Below are positions 7,151-13,084 of a stretch of 13,084 nucleotides of DNA, in pieces. The notes under the pieces were generated by a model that was given only the letters and a program-made list of their open reading frames with translations, did no database searches and had not been told where the DNA came from. The DNA comes from Chloroflexota bacterium (GTDB taxonomy: Bacteria; Chloroflexota; Dormibacteria; Dormibacterales; Dormibacteraceae), in contig VBJR01000047.1 in the NCBI GenBank assembly GCA_005880175.1, positions 1-13,084 on the forward strand, written 5' to 3'. The translations under genes were made by a program, and so were the position numbers. Positions within the stretch are counted from its first letter, which is position 1; the number at the start of each line of letters is the position of its first letter.

Positions 7151-8422
7151 ATGGGGCGGAGGCAGGAGAAAAACGCAAAGGGTCGGTTCGTACGGGGCGA
7201 AGCCATCAATCCGGCCGCCCTCCGCCAGGCTCGCCGTGACGCCGGTCTGACCCTCGCCGAGACGGCGGAGGGCATCGTCAGCCGGCAGGCGCTGCAGCAG
7301 TTCGAGGCAGGGAAGGCGAGGCCGATGCCGGGCACGCTCCAGGCGATCGCCAGGCGTCTGCGCATCTCGGCGGACGCCCTCCTCGCGCGCCCGCACGATC
7401 CGCGCGAGGTCATGATGCGCGAGCTGGAGGAGAAGCAGCGCTGGCGGGAGCTCGAGCGTCTCGCCGGGGCCACGCTGGCTGACCTCAACGTCACCCCGCG
7501 CACGCAGGCGGTGGCCCGCTTCTACCTGGGCCGCGCCATCCTGAACCAGGAGCCCGAGGAGGCGCTGCGCGAGCTGCGCCGGGCCCGCGGCCAGCTGGCC
7601 AGGCTGGGGGAGCCGTGGCTCGCCGCCGAGGCCAGGGACTGGGAGGGCGCGGCGCTGTACCTGCTCCAGGACGCGACGGCCCTCGACGTCGGCCGGGACG
7701 CGCTGGCGCGCTACCGCGTGCTGGCCGACCGCGACCCGGGCGTCGAGGCCCGCATGCTCGAGCACATCGGCAGCTACCAGCTCCAGCGCGAGGAGGTGGG
7801 GGAGGCCCTCACCAGCTACCGCCAGGCCATCGACGTGGCGGGCTCGATGCTGAACCTGGCGCGTCTCGCCAACATCTATCACGGTCTCGCGTCCGGCTGC
7901 CTCCGGGTCGGCGAGTCGCGCAAGGCGCTCGACTACTTCGACCGGGCGGTGCACTTCAGCCGCACCGCGCACGACGTGCGCGGCGAGGTGAGCCCGAACC
8001 TGGCCCGTCTCGAGAACGACTTCGGCGACCTGCTGATCCGGACCGGACGGTGGGAGCGGGCCGAGGAGATGATCTGCGCGGCGCTCGACCACTTCGCCGC
8101 CTGCGGGGTGGAGGTCGGCCGCGCGGTCGCGCTGCTCAGCATGGGCGACCTGCGCGCCCGGCAGGACCGGCTCGACGAGGCGCTGCAGTGGACCAACCAG
8201 GCGATCGAGCTGGCGGACCGCCTGGGCGAGACGGTCTCGCTGGCCCTCGGCTACCAGCAGCTCGGCGAGCAGTGGGCGGCGCAGGGGGACTCGGACCGGT
8301 TCGAGGCCAGCTTCAGCCGCGCGTTCGAGATCCTGGCCGACCTGCCCGAGGCCCAGTCCGAGTCGCTGGCGCGCTACCGCCGCGTCCGCGACGCGCAGAC
8401 GCAGCGGCAGACGGGCACGTAG
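7151..8422 (+). CDS. XRE-family helix-turn-helix regulator with C-terminal TPR repeats
   Basis: A 423-residue protein. After a basic N-terminal tail (about residues 1-18), residues 20-80 form a Cro/CI-type helix-turn-helix: LRQARRDAGLTLAETAE, then SRQALQQFEAGKARP as the recognition region and second half. A long helical region (about 95-410) contains degenerate tetratricopeptide repeats, for example those around ASGCLRVGESRKALDYF and LRARQDRLDEALQWTNQAI. HTH plus TPR is the architecture of RRNPP-like peptide-sensing and other ligand-gated regulators (known of the family). It is expected to bind DNA in the cytoplasm, controlled by a ligand or partner held by the TPR groove. It is divergent from the MFS exporter, with operator-like repeats between them, so exporter control and autoregulation are likely (inference). 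ATG 7151 follows AGG closely and a nearby promoter makes the mRNA almost leaderless. Confidence 0.92.
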   Translation: MGRRQEKNAKGRFVRGEAINPAALRQARRDAGLTLAETAEGIVSRQALQQFEAGKARPMPGTLQAIARRLRISADALLARPHDPREVMMRELEEKQRWRELERLAGATLADLNVTPRTQAVARFYLGRAILNQEPEEALRELRRARGQLARLGEPWLAAEARDWEGAALYLLQDATALDVGRDALARYRVLADRDPGVEARMLEHIGSYQLQREEVGEALTSYRQAIDVAGSMLNLARLANIYHGLASGCLRVGESRKALDYFDRAVHFSRTAHDVRGEVSPNLARLENDFGDLLIRTGRWERAEEMICAALDHFAACGVEVGRAVALLSMGDLRARQDRLDEALQWTNQAIELADRLGETVSLALGYQQLGEQWAAQGDSDRFEASFSRAFEILADLPEAQSESLARYRRVRDAQTQRQTGT

Positions 8423-8438
8423 GGCCGGGCCGCCGGCC
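8423..8438 (+). terminator. Short GC hairpin immediately after the regulator stop
   Basis: GGCCGG and CCGGCC form a perfect 6-bp stem with a 4-base loop directly after TAG 8422. No U-run follows. Position supports a terminator, but such stems are common by chance at this G+C content. Confidence 0.3.
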
Positions 8439-8474
8439 GCGCGGTGCGGGGCGTCGGCCGTCCACGCGGATGCG

Positions 8475-8535
8475 TTGAAGTATCGACACTTGCACGTCTC
8501 GGGAGGCGGTGAGAGGTTGAACTGTCGACAGTAGC
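8475..8535. promoter_or_regulatory. Pair of related palindromic sites 42 bp apart
   Basis: Site A, TTGAAGTATCGACACTTGC (8475-8493), and site B, TTGAACTGTCGACAGTAGC (8517-8535), agree at 15 of 19 positions. Each is centred on TCGA. Site B contains the perfect 12-base palindrome ACTGTCGACAGT (8521-8532); site A contains a near-perfect 14-base one (8478-8491). The 42-base spacing is four helical turns, putting both on the same DNA face. This suggests a dimeric regulator bound cooperatively or a site-specific recombination site. No intact gene starts convincingly just downstream. Confidence 0.5.
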
Positions 8536-8663
8536 CGGAGGTTGGGAACGCGTGGCCGGCCGACGCCCACCCGCGGGCGCGCCCGCCTTCAGCGCGGCTT
8601 CAGCCGCGTCGCCTTCCATTGACGCCGCGGGCGGTCGCGGTCCTGGAGCGCTACCTCCCTCGC

Positions 8664-8681
8664 GGGCGGCGGTTGCCGCCC
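8664..8681. terminator. GGGCGGC/GCCGCCC hairpin between convergent genes
   Basis: A perfect 7-bp stem with a GGTT loop, lying between the 3' ends of the plus-strand regulator and the minus-strand lipoprotein gene. It could terminate transcription from both sides. It has no U-run, so the call rests on position and stem strength. Confidence 0.4.
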
Positions 8682-8712
8682 AGCCGGGGTCACGCCGCCC
8701 GCATCCCCAGCG

Positions 8713-10125
8713 TCAGCCGACCTGGAACGCGATGAGGTGCTGCTTGGCCGGGACGTAGATGCGGCCGGCGCTCGAGCTGGGCGCCACGAAGTGCTCGCCG
8801 AGCCCGATGGCGATCTTCTGCTTCACCGCGCCGGAGCCCGGGTCGAGCGCCCACAGGAAGCCGTGGGTGAAGTCGTACGTCCAGACCAGCCCGCCCGCGA
8901 CGATGGGCGACCCCGCCTGGAAGTCCGGCCCCCGCCAGGCGACGTCGAAGCGGGAGCCGTTCATCCGCACGGCCGTCAGGCTGTGGTCGCACGGCACGAA
9001 CACCAGCGGCGCCCGGTAGGCCAGGGCGCCGATCCCGTAGCAGCCGCCCGACAGCGCCTGGGAGAACTTCTGCCCGCCGATGCCGCCCAGGTGGTTCGGG
9101 TCCAGCAGGTAGCCGACGCCCTCCTTGCCGACCGCGAATACGTGGCCGCCGTCCACCAGGATCGGGCTGATGCTGCCGAGGTCCAGGTCGGACTGGTTGA
9201 GGAACTTCCAGTTGGAGGGCGTGAACGAGTCCACCCGGTGCAGGTCGGGCGACAGCCGGATCACCGAGTCGCTGCCGTCGTACGCGTTGGCCTCGTCAGT
9301 GTTGCCGCTCGAGACCAGCATGTCGCCGTCGGGCAGCAGGACGGGCCCGGCGGTGCCCCAGATCGCGCCCTCGCGGTTGGGCGACACCTGGTACAGGATC
9401 TGCGGGCCCTGGCCGTCCGTGCGGATGCCGACCTCGAAGCCGTGGTACTGGCCGCAGTCGCCCGGCCGGCCGCCGAACGACGCGTAGGCCCTGCCCGCGT
9501 CCAGCTGGATGGCCGGCCGGCTGAGCTGGTACAGGGGGTCGGCGCCCGGCAGGTCGATCGGGTGGCGCCACCTGACGGCGCCGGTCACCAGGTCGAGCCC
9601 GTCCATCTCGTAGCGGCCGGGCTCGAAGAACGCGACCACGTAGATCATCCGCGCGACCGGGTCGATCGCCGGCGTGGACGTGACGCCCAGCCAGGGCCCG
9701 ATGTTGTTGACGCACAGCTGCTGGTGGTTGGGCACCGCGAACGCCTGCCCGAGCGACGTCTGCCAGTACACGCAGCCGGTCGCCGCGTCCAGGGCGTAGA
9801 CCGTGTCGTGCTCGGTCGCCTCGATCAGCATCCCCTGCGCGAGCAGGGGCTGCGCCGACATCGCCCCGTCCAGGTTGAGGTCCCAGAGCGGGTCGGGCTT
9901 GTGCGACGACCGCAGCGTCGGGTCCACCCCGCGGCGGTCGGCGGCCCGGTGGTAGACCGGCCAGTCGCTCGGACCGGCGGCCTGGGCCGCCACGTTCAGG
10001 GAGCCGGTGCAGGGCACCGGATCGGCCGCGGCCGGCGCGGTGAGGGTCGTCGCGTAGCTGGGCGGGTTGCCGCAGGCCGACGCGAGGACCAGGACGATGA
10101 GCGCCGTCATCCGGGGCAGACGCAC
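8713..10125 (-). CDS. PQQ-type beta-propeller lipoprotein
   Basis: A 470-residue protein read from GTG 10125; an in-frame ATG at 10110 is a second option. The N-terminus is a lipoprotein signal: basic MRLPRM, hydrophobic TALIVLVL, and LASAC with Cys18 as the probable lipidated residue (Ala rather than Leu at -3). The rest is a PQQ-like/BamB-like propeller, with blades recognised by the 'ALD..tG...W' pattern, as in TVYALDAATGCVYWQ (residues 109-121), LDLVTGAVRWRHP and LWALDPGSGAV near the C-terminus. No dehydrogenase catalytic residues were identified, so it is more likely a surface scaffold or binding protein than a quinoprotein enzyme. It lies downstream of the rhamnose operon on the same strand but has its own promoter. 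Any role in envelope assembly is inference. Confidence 0.9.
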   Translation of the reverse strand: MRLPRMTALIVLVLASACGNPPSYATTLTAPAAADPVPCTGSLNVAAQAAGPSDWPVYHRAADRRGVDPTLRSSHKPDPLWDLNLDGAMSAQPLLAQGMLIEATEHDTVYALDAATGCVYWQTSLGQAFAVPNHQQLCVNNIGPWLGVTSTPAIDPVARMIYVVAFFEPGRYEMDGLDLVTGAVRWRHPIDLPGADPLYQLSRPAIQLDAGRAYASFGGRPGDCGQYHGFEVGIRTDGQGPQILYQVSPNREGAIWGTAGPVLLPDGDMLVSSGNTDEANAYDGSDSVIRLSPDLHRVDSFTPSNWKFLNQSDLDLGSISPILVDGGHVFAVGKEGVGYLLDPNHLGGIGGQKFSQALSGGCYGIGALAYRAPLVFVPCDHSLTAVRMNGSRFDVAWRGPDFQAGSPIVAGGLVWTYDFTHGFLWALDPGSGAVKQKIAIGLGEHFVAPSSSAGRIYVPAKQHLIAFQVG

Positions 10126-10133
10126 GGGCGAGG

Positions 10134-10139
10134 ATTATA
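10134..10139 (-). promoter_or_regulatory. Consensus -10 box overlapping the rfbC stop; leaderless promoter
   Basis: On the minus strand a perfect TATAAT lies 8 bases before GTG 10125, so transcription would begin at or within a base or two of the start codon. The hexamer contains the TAA stop of rfbC. No clear -35 box and no Shine-Dalgarno sequence are seen before the GTG, which supports leaderless translation from this GTG rather than from the ATG at 10110. Confidence 0.6.
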
Positions 10140-10764
10140 GAGACCGCGCGCCCGCGCTCCGCGAGCCGCCGGCCCGCAGCGACGCGTACAGCGCGAGGCA
10201 GGCCGCGTGGTCGGGGAGCAAGCCGTCGGCGCGGGCCTCGGCCAGGCCGGGCGCGGCCGCGTCCCGCGCCGACAGCACCGGCGCCGCGGCCGGCCACTCG
10301 ATGCCGAGCTCCGGGTCGAACGCGTTCACCGTGTGCTCGCGCTCGGGGGCGTACGTCTCGGAGCACAGGTACAGGAGCGTGGCGTCGTCCGTCAGCGCGC
10401 AGACCCCGTGGCCCAGGCCCTCGGCCACGTAGACGGCCCGCCGGCTCGAGTCGTCGAGGCGCACCGCCTCCCAGCGCCCGAACGTCGGCGAGCCCACGCG
10501 CAGGTCCACCACCACGTCGAGCAGCGCGCCCCGCAGGCACTGCACGTACTTGGCCTGGCCGGGAGGGACGTCGGCGAAGTGGATGCCGCGCACCACGCCG
10601 GCCGCCGACACGGACACGTTGGCCTGGGCCAGCCGCAGCGGGTGGCCGGCCGCCTCCCGCAGGCGATCGTGCCGGTAGGACTCGTAGAACGCGCCCCGCT
10701 CGTCCTCGTGCACGACCGGCGTGACCTCGTACGCGCCCTCGATCGCCAGCGGCCGGATCCTCAC
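10135..10764 (-). CDS. rfbC: dTDP-4-dehydrorhamnose 3,5-epimerase
   Basis: A 209-residue cupin enzyme. It epimerises C3 and C5 of dTDP-4-keto-6-deoxyglucose, the third step of dTDP-L-rhamnose synthesis. Diagnostic elements are [17 protein letters not shown] with catalytic His62, [19 protein letters not shown] with Lys72, [10 protein letters not shown], and [14 protein letters not shown] with Tyr132 and Tyr138. The start is GTG 10764, which forms a GTGA overlap with the rfbA stop. A longer in-frame reading upstream only runs over rfbA. It is the last gene of the operon. Its C-terminal tail, past about residue 185, is basic, Ala/Gly-rich and probably disordered. Confidence 0.96.
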   Translation of the reverse strand: MRIRPLAIEGAYEVTPVVHEDERGAFYESYRHDRLREAAGHPLRLAQANVSVSAAGVVRGIHFADVPPGQAKYVQCLRGALLDVVVDLRVGSPTFGRWEAVRLDDSSRRAVYVAEGLGHGVCALTDDATLLYLCSETYAPEREHTVNAFDPELGIEWPAAAPVLSARDAAAPGLAEARADGLLPDHAACLALYASLRAGGSRSAGARSL

Positions 10765-11645
10765 CGTCCGCCGCCGCCCTCGTCGAGCAGCCCGAGCAGG
10801 TAGCGGCCGTACCCGCTCTCGACCATCGGCTCGGCCAGCCGGCGGAGCTGGCCGTCGTCGATCAGGCCGGCCCGCCAGACCGCCTCCTCGATGCAGCCGA
10901 CCTTGACGTTCTGGCGCTCCTCGAGGACGCGCACGAACTCGGCCGCCTGCACCAGCGAGGCGAAGGTGCCCATGTCCAGCCACGCGGTGCCCCGGTCCAG
11001 CACGGTCACATGGAGCCGGCCGGCGCGCAGGTAGCACTCGTTGACGTCGGTGATCTCCAGCTCGCCGCGCGCGGAGGGCCGCAGGCCGCGCGCGACGTCC
11101 ACGACCCGGCTGTCGTAGAAGTACAGCCCGGGCACCGCGTAGCGGGACCGCGGCGCGCGCGGCTTCTCCTCGATGTGGACCGCCCGGCCCCCCGCGTCGA
11201 ACTCGACCACCCCGTACTGCCGCGGGTTGGCGACCATGTGGGCGAAGATCCGGCCTCCGTCCACCTCCACCTGCTCGCCGAGCTGGCGGTCGAACCCGGC
11301 CCCGTGGAAGATGTTGTCGCCGAGGATCAGGGCGACCGGCTCGTCGCCGATGAAGTCGGCCGCGATCAGGAACGCCTGGGCGATGCCGGCCGGCCGCTCC
11401 TGGGCCGCGTAGCCGAGGCGCAGGCCGAGCTGGGAGCCGTCCCCGAGCAGGCGCTCGAACTGGGCGCGGTCCTCCGGCCGGGTGATCATCAGGATCTCGG
11501 AGATGCCCGCCGTCACCAGCGTGGTCAGCGGGTAGTACACCATCGGCTTGTCGAAGACGGGGAGGAGCTGCTTCGAGACGGCCCGGGTGATCGGCCACAA
11601 CCGGGATCCGGTGCCGCCGGCGAGCACCACCCCGCGCACCGTCAC
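10761..11645 (-). CDS. rfbA: Glucose-1-phosphate thymidylyltransferase
   Basis: A 294-residue nucleotidyltransferase, the normal length for RmlA. It joins dTTP and glucose-1-phosphate to give dTDP-glucose and pyrophosphate, the entry and feedback-controlled step of the pathway. The signature loop [13 protein letters not shown] (residues 8-20) with Lys25 and [10 protein letters not shown] is intact. So are [10 protein letters not shown] with metal-binding Asp110, IEEKP (Glu160, Lys161) and GTAWLDMGT with Asp224. Start GTG 11645 gives the family N-terminus and a GTGA overlap with the rfbD stop. Upstream in-frame codons belong to rfbD. Confidence 0.97.
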   Translation of the reverse strand: MTVRGVVLAGGTGSRLWPITRAVSKQLLPVFDKPMVYYPLTTLVTAGISEILMITRPEDRAQFERLLGDGSQLGLRLGYAAQERPAGIAQAFLIAADFIGDEPVALILGDNIFHGAGFDRQLGEQVEVDGGRIFAHMVANPRQYGVVEFDAGGRAVHIEEKPRAPRSRYAVPGLYFYDSRVVDVARGLRPSARGELEITDVNECYLRAGRLHVTVLDRGTAWLDMGTFASLVQAAEFVRVLEERQNVKVGCIEEAVWRAGLIDDGQLRRLAEPMVESGYGRYLLGLLDEGGGGR

Positions 11646-12544
11646 GCGCCTCGCAGCAGCAGAGCCCGGAAGCCCGGCGCGCCCAGCGCGCCGGCCAGCA
11701 TCCTGGTCCACGGCGCCAGCGGCGTCAGCCCGGCGGCGGCCCATCGCTCGCCGCCCAGGACGCTGTATGCCGGGCGCCGGGCCGGCCGCGGGTAGCGGTC
11801 GCCGGTGGTCGGCCGGACGCGGGCCGGGTCGTGGCCGGCCAGCGCGAACACCGTCCGGGCCAGCTCACACCACGTCGCCTCGCCGGCGGCGGTCGCGTGG
11901 TAGACGCCGGGGGCGGCGCGGCCGGCCAGCGCCGCGTCGCCCAGCTCGGCGAGCCCGGCGGCCAGCGGCCGGGTCCACGTGGGCTGGCCGCGCGCGTCGT
12001 CCACCACGTCCACCGGCTCGCCCCGCGCGGCGAGGCGCAGCATCGTGGCCACGAAGCTGCGGCCGTGCTCGCCGTACAGCCACGCGGTCCGCACGACGTA
12101 GCCGGCTCCGGGCAGGCCCTCCAGGACCGCGCGCTCGCCGGCCAGCTTGCTGCGGCCGTACGCGTTGAGCGGCTCGCCGGGCGCGTCCTCCGGGTACGGA
12201 ACGGTGGCCGTGCCCGAGAGCACGTAGTCGGTCGAGACCTGGAGCAGGAGCGCGCCCGCCGTCCGGCACGCGGCGGCGACGTGGCCGGCCGCGTCCCCGT
12301 TGACCGCCATCGCCCGGGCCGCGTCCGCCTCGGCGCCGTCCACGTCGGTGTACGCGGCCGCGTTGACCACCACGTCGTGGCCCGGCACGGCGGCCGCGAG
12401 CGCTCCCGCGTCGCAGACGTCCAGCTCGCGGCGCGGCGCCGCCGTCACGCGGTGGCCGGCGGCGGCCAGCACCGCGACCAGGTCCGTGCCCAGCATGCCG
12501 CCGGCGCCGGTGACGAGCCACCGCGCCGGGGCGCCGGCTCTCAC
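11642..12544 (-). CDS. rfbD: dTDP-4-dehydrorhamnose reductase
   Basis: A 300-residue extended short-chain dehydrogenase. It reduces dTDP-4-keto-L-rhamnose with NAD(P)H to dTDP-L-rhamnose, the last step. The Rossmann loop is VTGAGGMLG (residues 11-19). It is followed by [12 protein letters not shown] (61-72), a VSTDYVLSG segment with Thr105, and the catalytic pair Tyr129 and Lys133 in YGRSKLAGE. Tail elements include [10 protein letters not shown] and [10 protein letters not shown]. Start GTG 12544 overlaps the rfbB TGA as GTGA and leaves eight residues before the first strand. Confidence 0.96.
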   Translation of the reverse strand: MRAGAPARWLVTGAGGMLGTDLVAVLAAAGHRVTAAPRRELDVCDAGALAAAVPGHDVVVNAAAYTDVDGAEADAARAMAVNGDAAGHVAAACRTAGALLLQVSTDYVLSGTATVPYPEDAPGEPLNAYGRSKLAGERAVLEGLPGAGYVVRTAWLYGEHGRSFVATMLRLAARGEPVDVVDDARGQPTWTRPLAAGLAELGDAALAGRAAPGVYHATAAGEATWCELARTVFALAGHDPARVRPTTGDRYPRPARRPAYSVLGGERWAAAGLTPLAPWTRMLAGALGAPGFRALLLRGA

Positions 12545-13084
12545 AGCGCGACCGCGGCCCGGACCGGCTCCCACCAGGCCCGGTTGTCCGCGTACCAGCG
12601 GACGGTCTCGGCGAGGCCGCCCGCGAAGTCCACGCGCGGCTCGTAGCCGAGCTCCGTGGCGATCTTGGTGACGTCCACCGAGTAGCGCCGGTCGTGGCCC
12701 TTGCGGTCCTCGACGAACTCGACCCGCTCCCAGCCGGCGCCGCACGCCGCCAGCAGCCGCCCGGTCAGCTCGCGGTTGCTCAGCTCGACGCCTCCGCCGA
12801 CGTTGTAGACCTCGCCCGCCCGGCCGCGCGCCAGCACCAGCGCGATGCCCAGGCAGTTGTCGTCCACGTGCAGCCACTCGCGGACGTGGCGGCCGTCGCC
12901 GTACAGAGGCACGGTGCGGCCGTCGAGCAGGTTGATGACGAACAGTGGGATCACCTTCTCGGGGAACTGGTACGGCCCGTAGTTGTTCGAGGACCGCGTG
13001 ACGCACACGTCCAGGCCGTGCGTGCGGTGGCAGGCGAGCGTCAGCAGGTCGGCGGCCGCCTTGGAGGCCGAGTACGGCGAGCTG
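12541..13084 (-). CDS. rfbB: dTDP-glucose 4,6-dehydratase, C-terminal part
   Basis: Cut by the window's right edge; 180 residues to TGA 12541 are visible. The enzyme converts dTDP-glucose to dTDP-4-keto-6-deoxyglucose with bound NAD+. The visible part starts at the catalytic YSASK motif and continues with RSSNNYGPYQFPEK, VPLYGDGRHVREWLHVDD, EVYNVGGG, the DRKGHDRRYSVD segment and ELGYEP, all diagnostic of RmlB. It appears to be the most upstream of the four rhamnose genes seen. The operon promoter and the Rossmann domain lie beyond the window. Confidence 0.96.
   Translation of the reverse strand, partial: SSPYSASKAAADLLTLACHRTHGLDVCVTRSSNNYGPYQFPEKVIPLFVINLLDGRTVPLYGDGRHVREWLHVDDNCLGIALVLARGRAGEVYNVGGGVELSNRELTGRLLAACGAGWERVEFVEDRKGHDRRYSVDVTKIATELGYEPRVDFAGGLAETVRWYADNRAWWEPVRAAVAL

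Noticed and set aside
8552..8758. GTG-started 68-codon ORF behind a GGAGG
   Set aside because: The product is Ala/Pro/Arg low-complexity, overlaps the lipoprotein 3' end on the other strand, and has no recognisable feature. The ribosome-site-like GGAGG is common at this G+C content.
8713..10125. PQQ-dependent alcohol or glucose dehydrogenase
   Set aside because: Propeller blades are clear but no dehydrogenase active-site motifs were seen, and the protein is shorter than alcohol-dehydrogenase-type quinoproteins. A lipoprotein propeller of BamB-like type fits better.

Overview
This is a GC-rich bacterial segment, about 70% G+C or more by eye. It has frequent GTG starts, 4-base stop/start overlaps and several promoters lying almost on the start codon. 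This style fits a high-GC Actinomycetota; the sequence alone does not settle genus or even class.

Left part (1-3548, plus strand). The window opens in the C-terminus of a sugar-lactone/alditol oxidase-type flavoprotein. Next come a ParB/Srx-like protein (324-1439) and a protein with a degenerate PD-(D/E)XK-like core (1572-2573). These two may form an uncharacterised DNA-acting module. The second overlaps by 4 bases the start of a glucokinase gene (2570-3548). That gene has lost about 20 codons, including the catalytic Asn-Asp, and its frame is broken.

Middle left (3532-6677, minus strand). A cytidine deaminase (cdd) converges on glk with a 17-base overlap. Upstream of it are an unrecognised 424-residue protein with a possible acyltransferase-like N-terminal half and a DHA2-type MFS exporter. 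The exporter also carries an internal out-of-frame deletion. Its 3' end overlaps the 424-residue gene by 11 bases, so the two probably form one transcription unit.

Centre (6678-8712). A divergent control region of about 470 bases holds two sets of operator-like inverted repeats and a 34-codon ORF with a strong Shine-Dalgarno sequence. A near-perfect 16-bp hairpin follows that ORF, and then the promoter of an XRE helix-turn-helix plus TPR regulator. The layout (small peptide gene, terminator, TPR regulator, divergent exporter) resembles peptide-sensing RRNPP-type loci. Downstream of the regulator, two related palindromic sites lie 42 bases apart.

Right part (8713-13084, minus strand). The dTDP-L-rhamnose operon is transcribed leftward in the order rfbB (cut by the window edge), rfbD, rfbA, rfbC. 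Every junction is a 4-base GTGA overlap. A PQQ-type beta-propeller lipoprotein follows, with an apparent leaderless promoter whose -10 box contains the rfbC stop codon. Together RfbA, B, C and D turn glucose-1-phosphate and dTTP into dTDP-L-rhamnose for cell-wall or surface polysaccharide.

No tRNA, rRNA, CRISPR array or insertion sequence was recognised.
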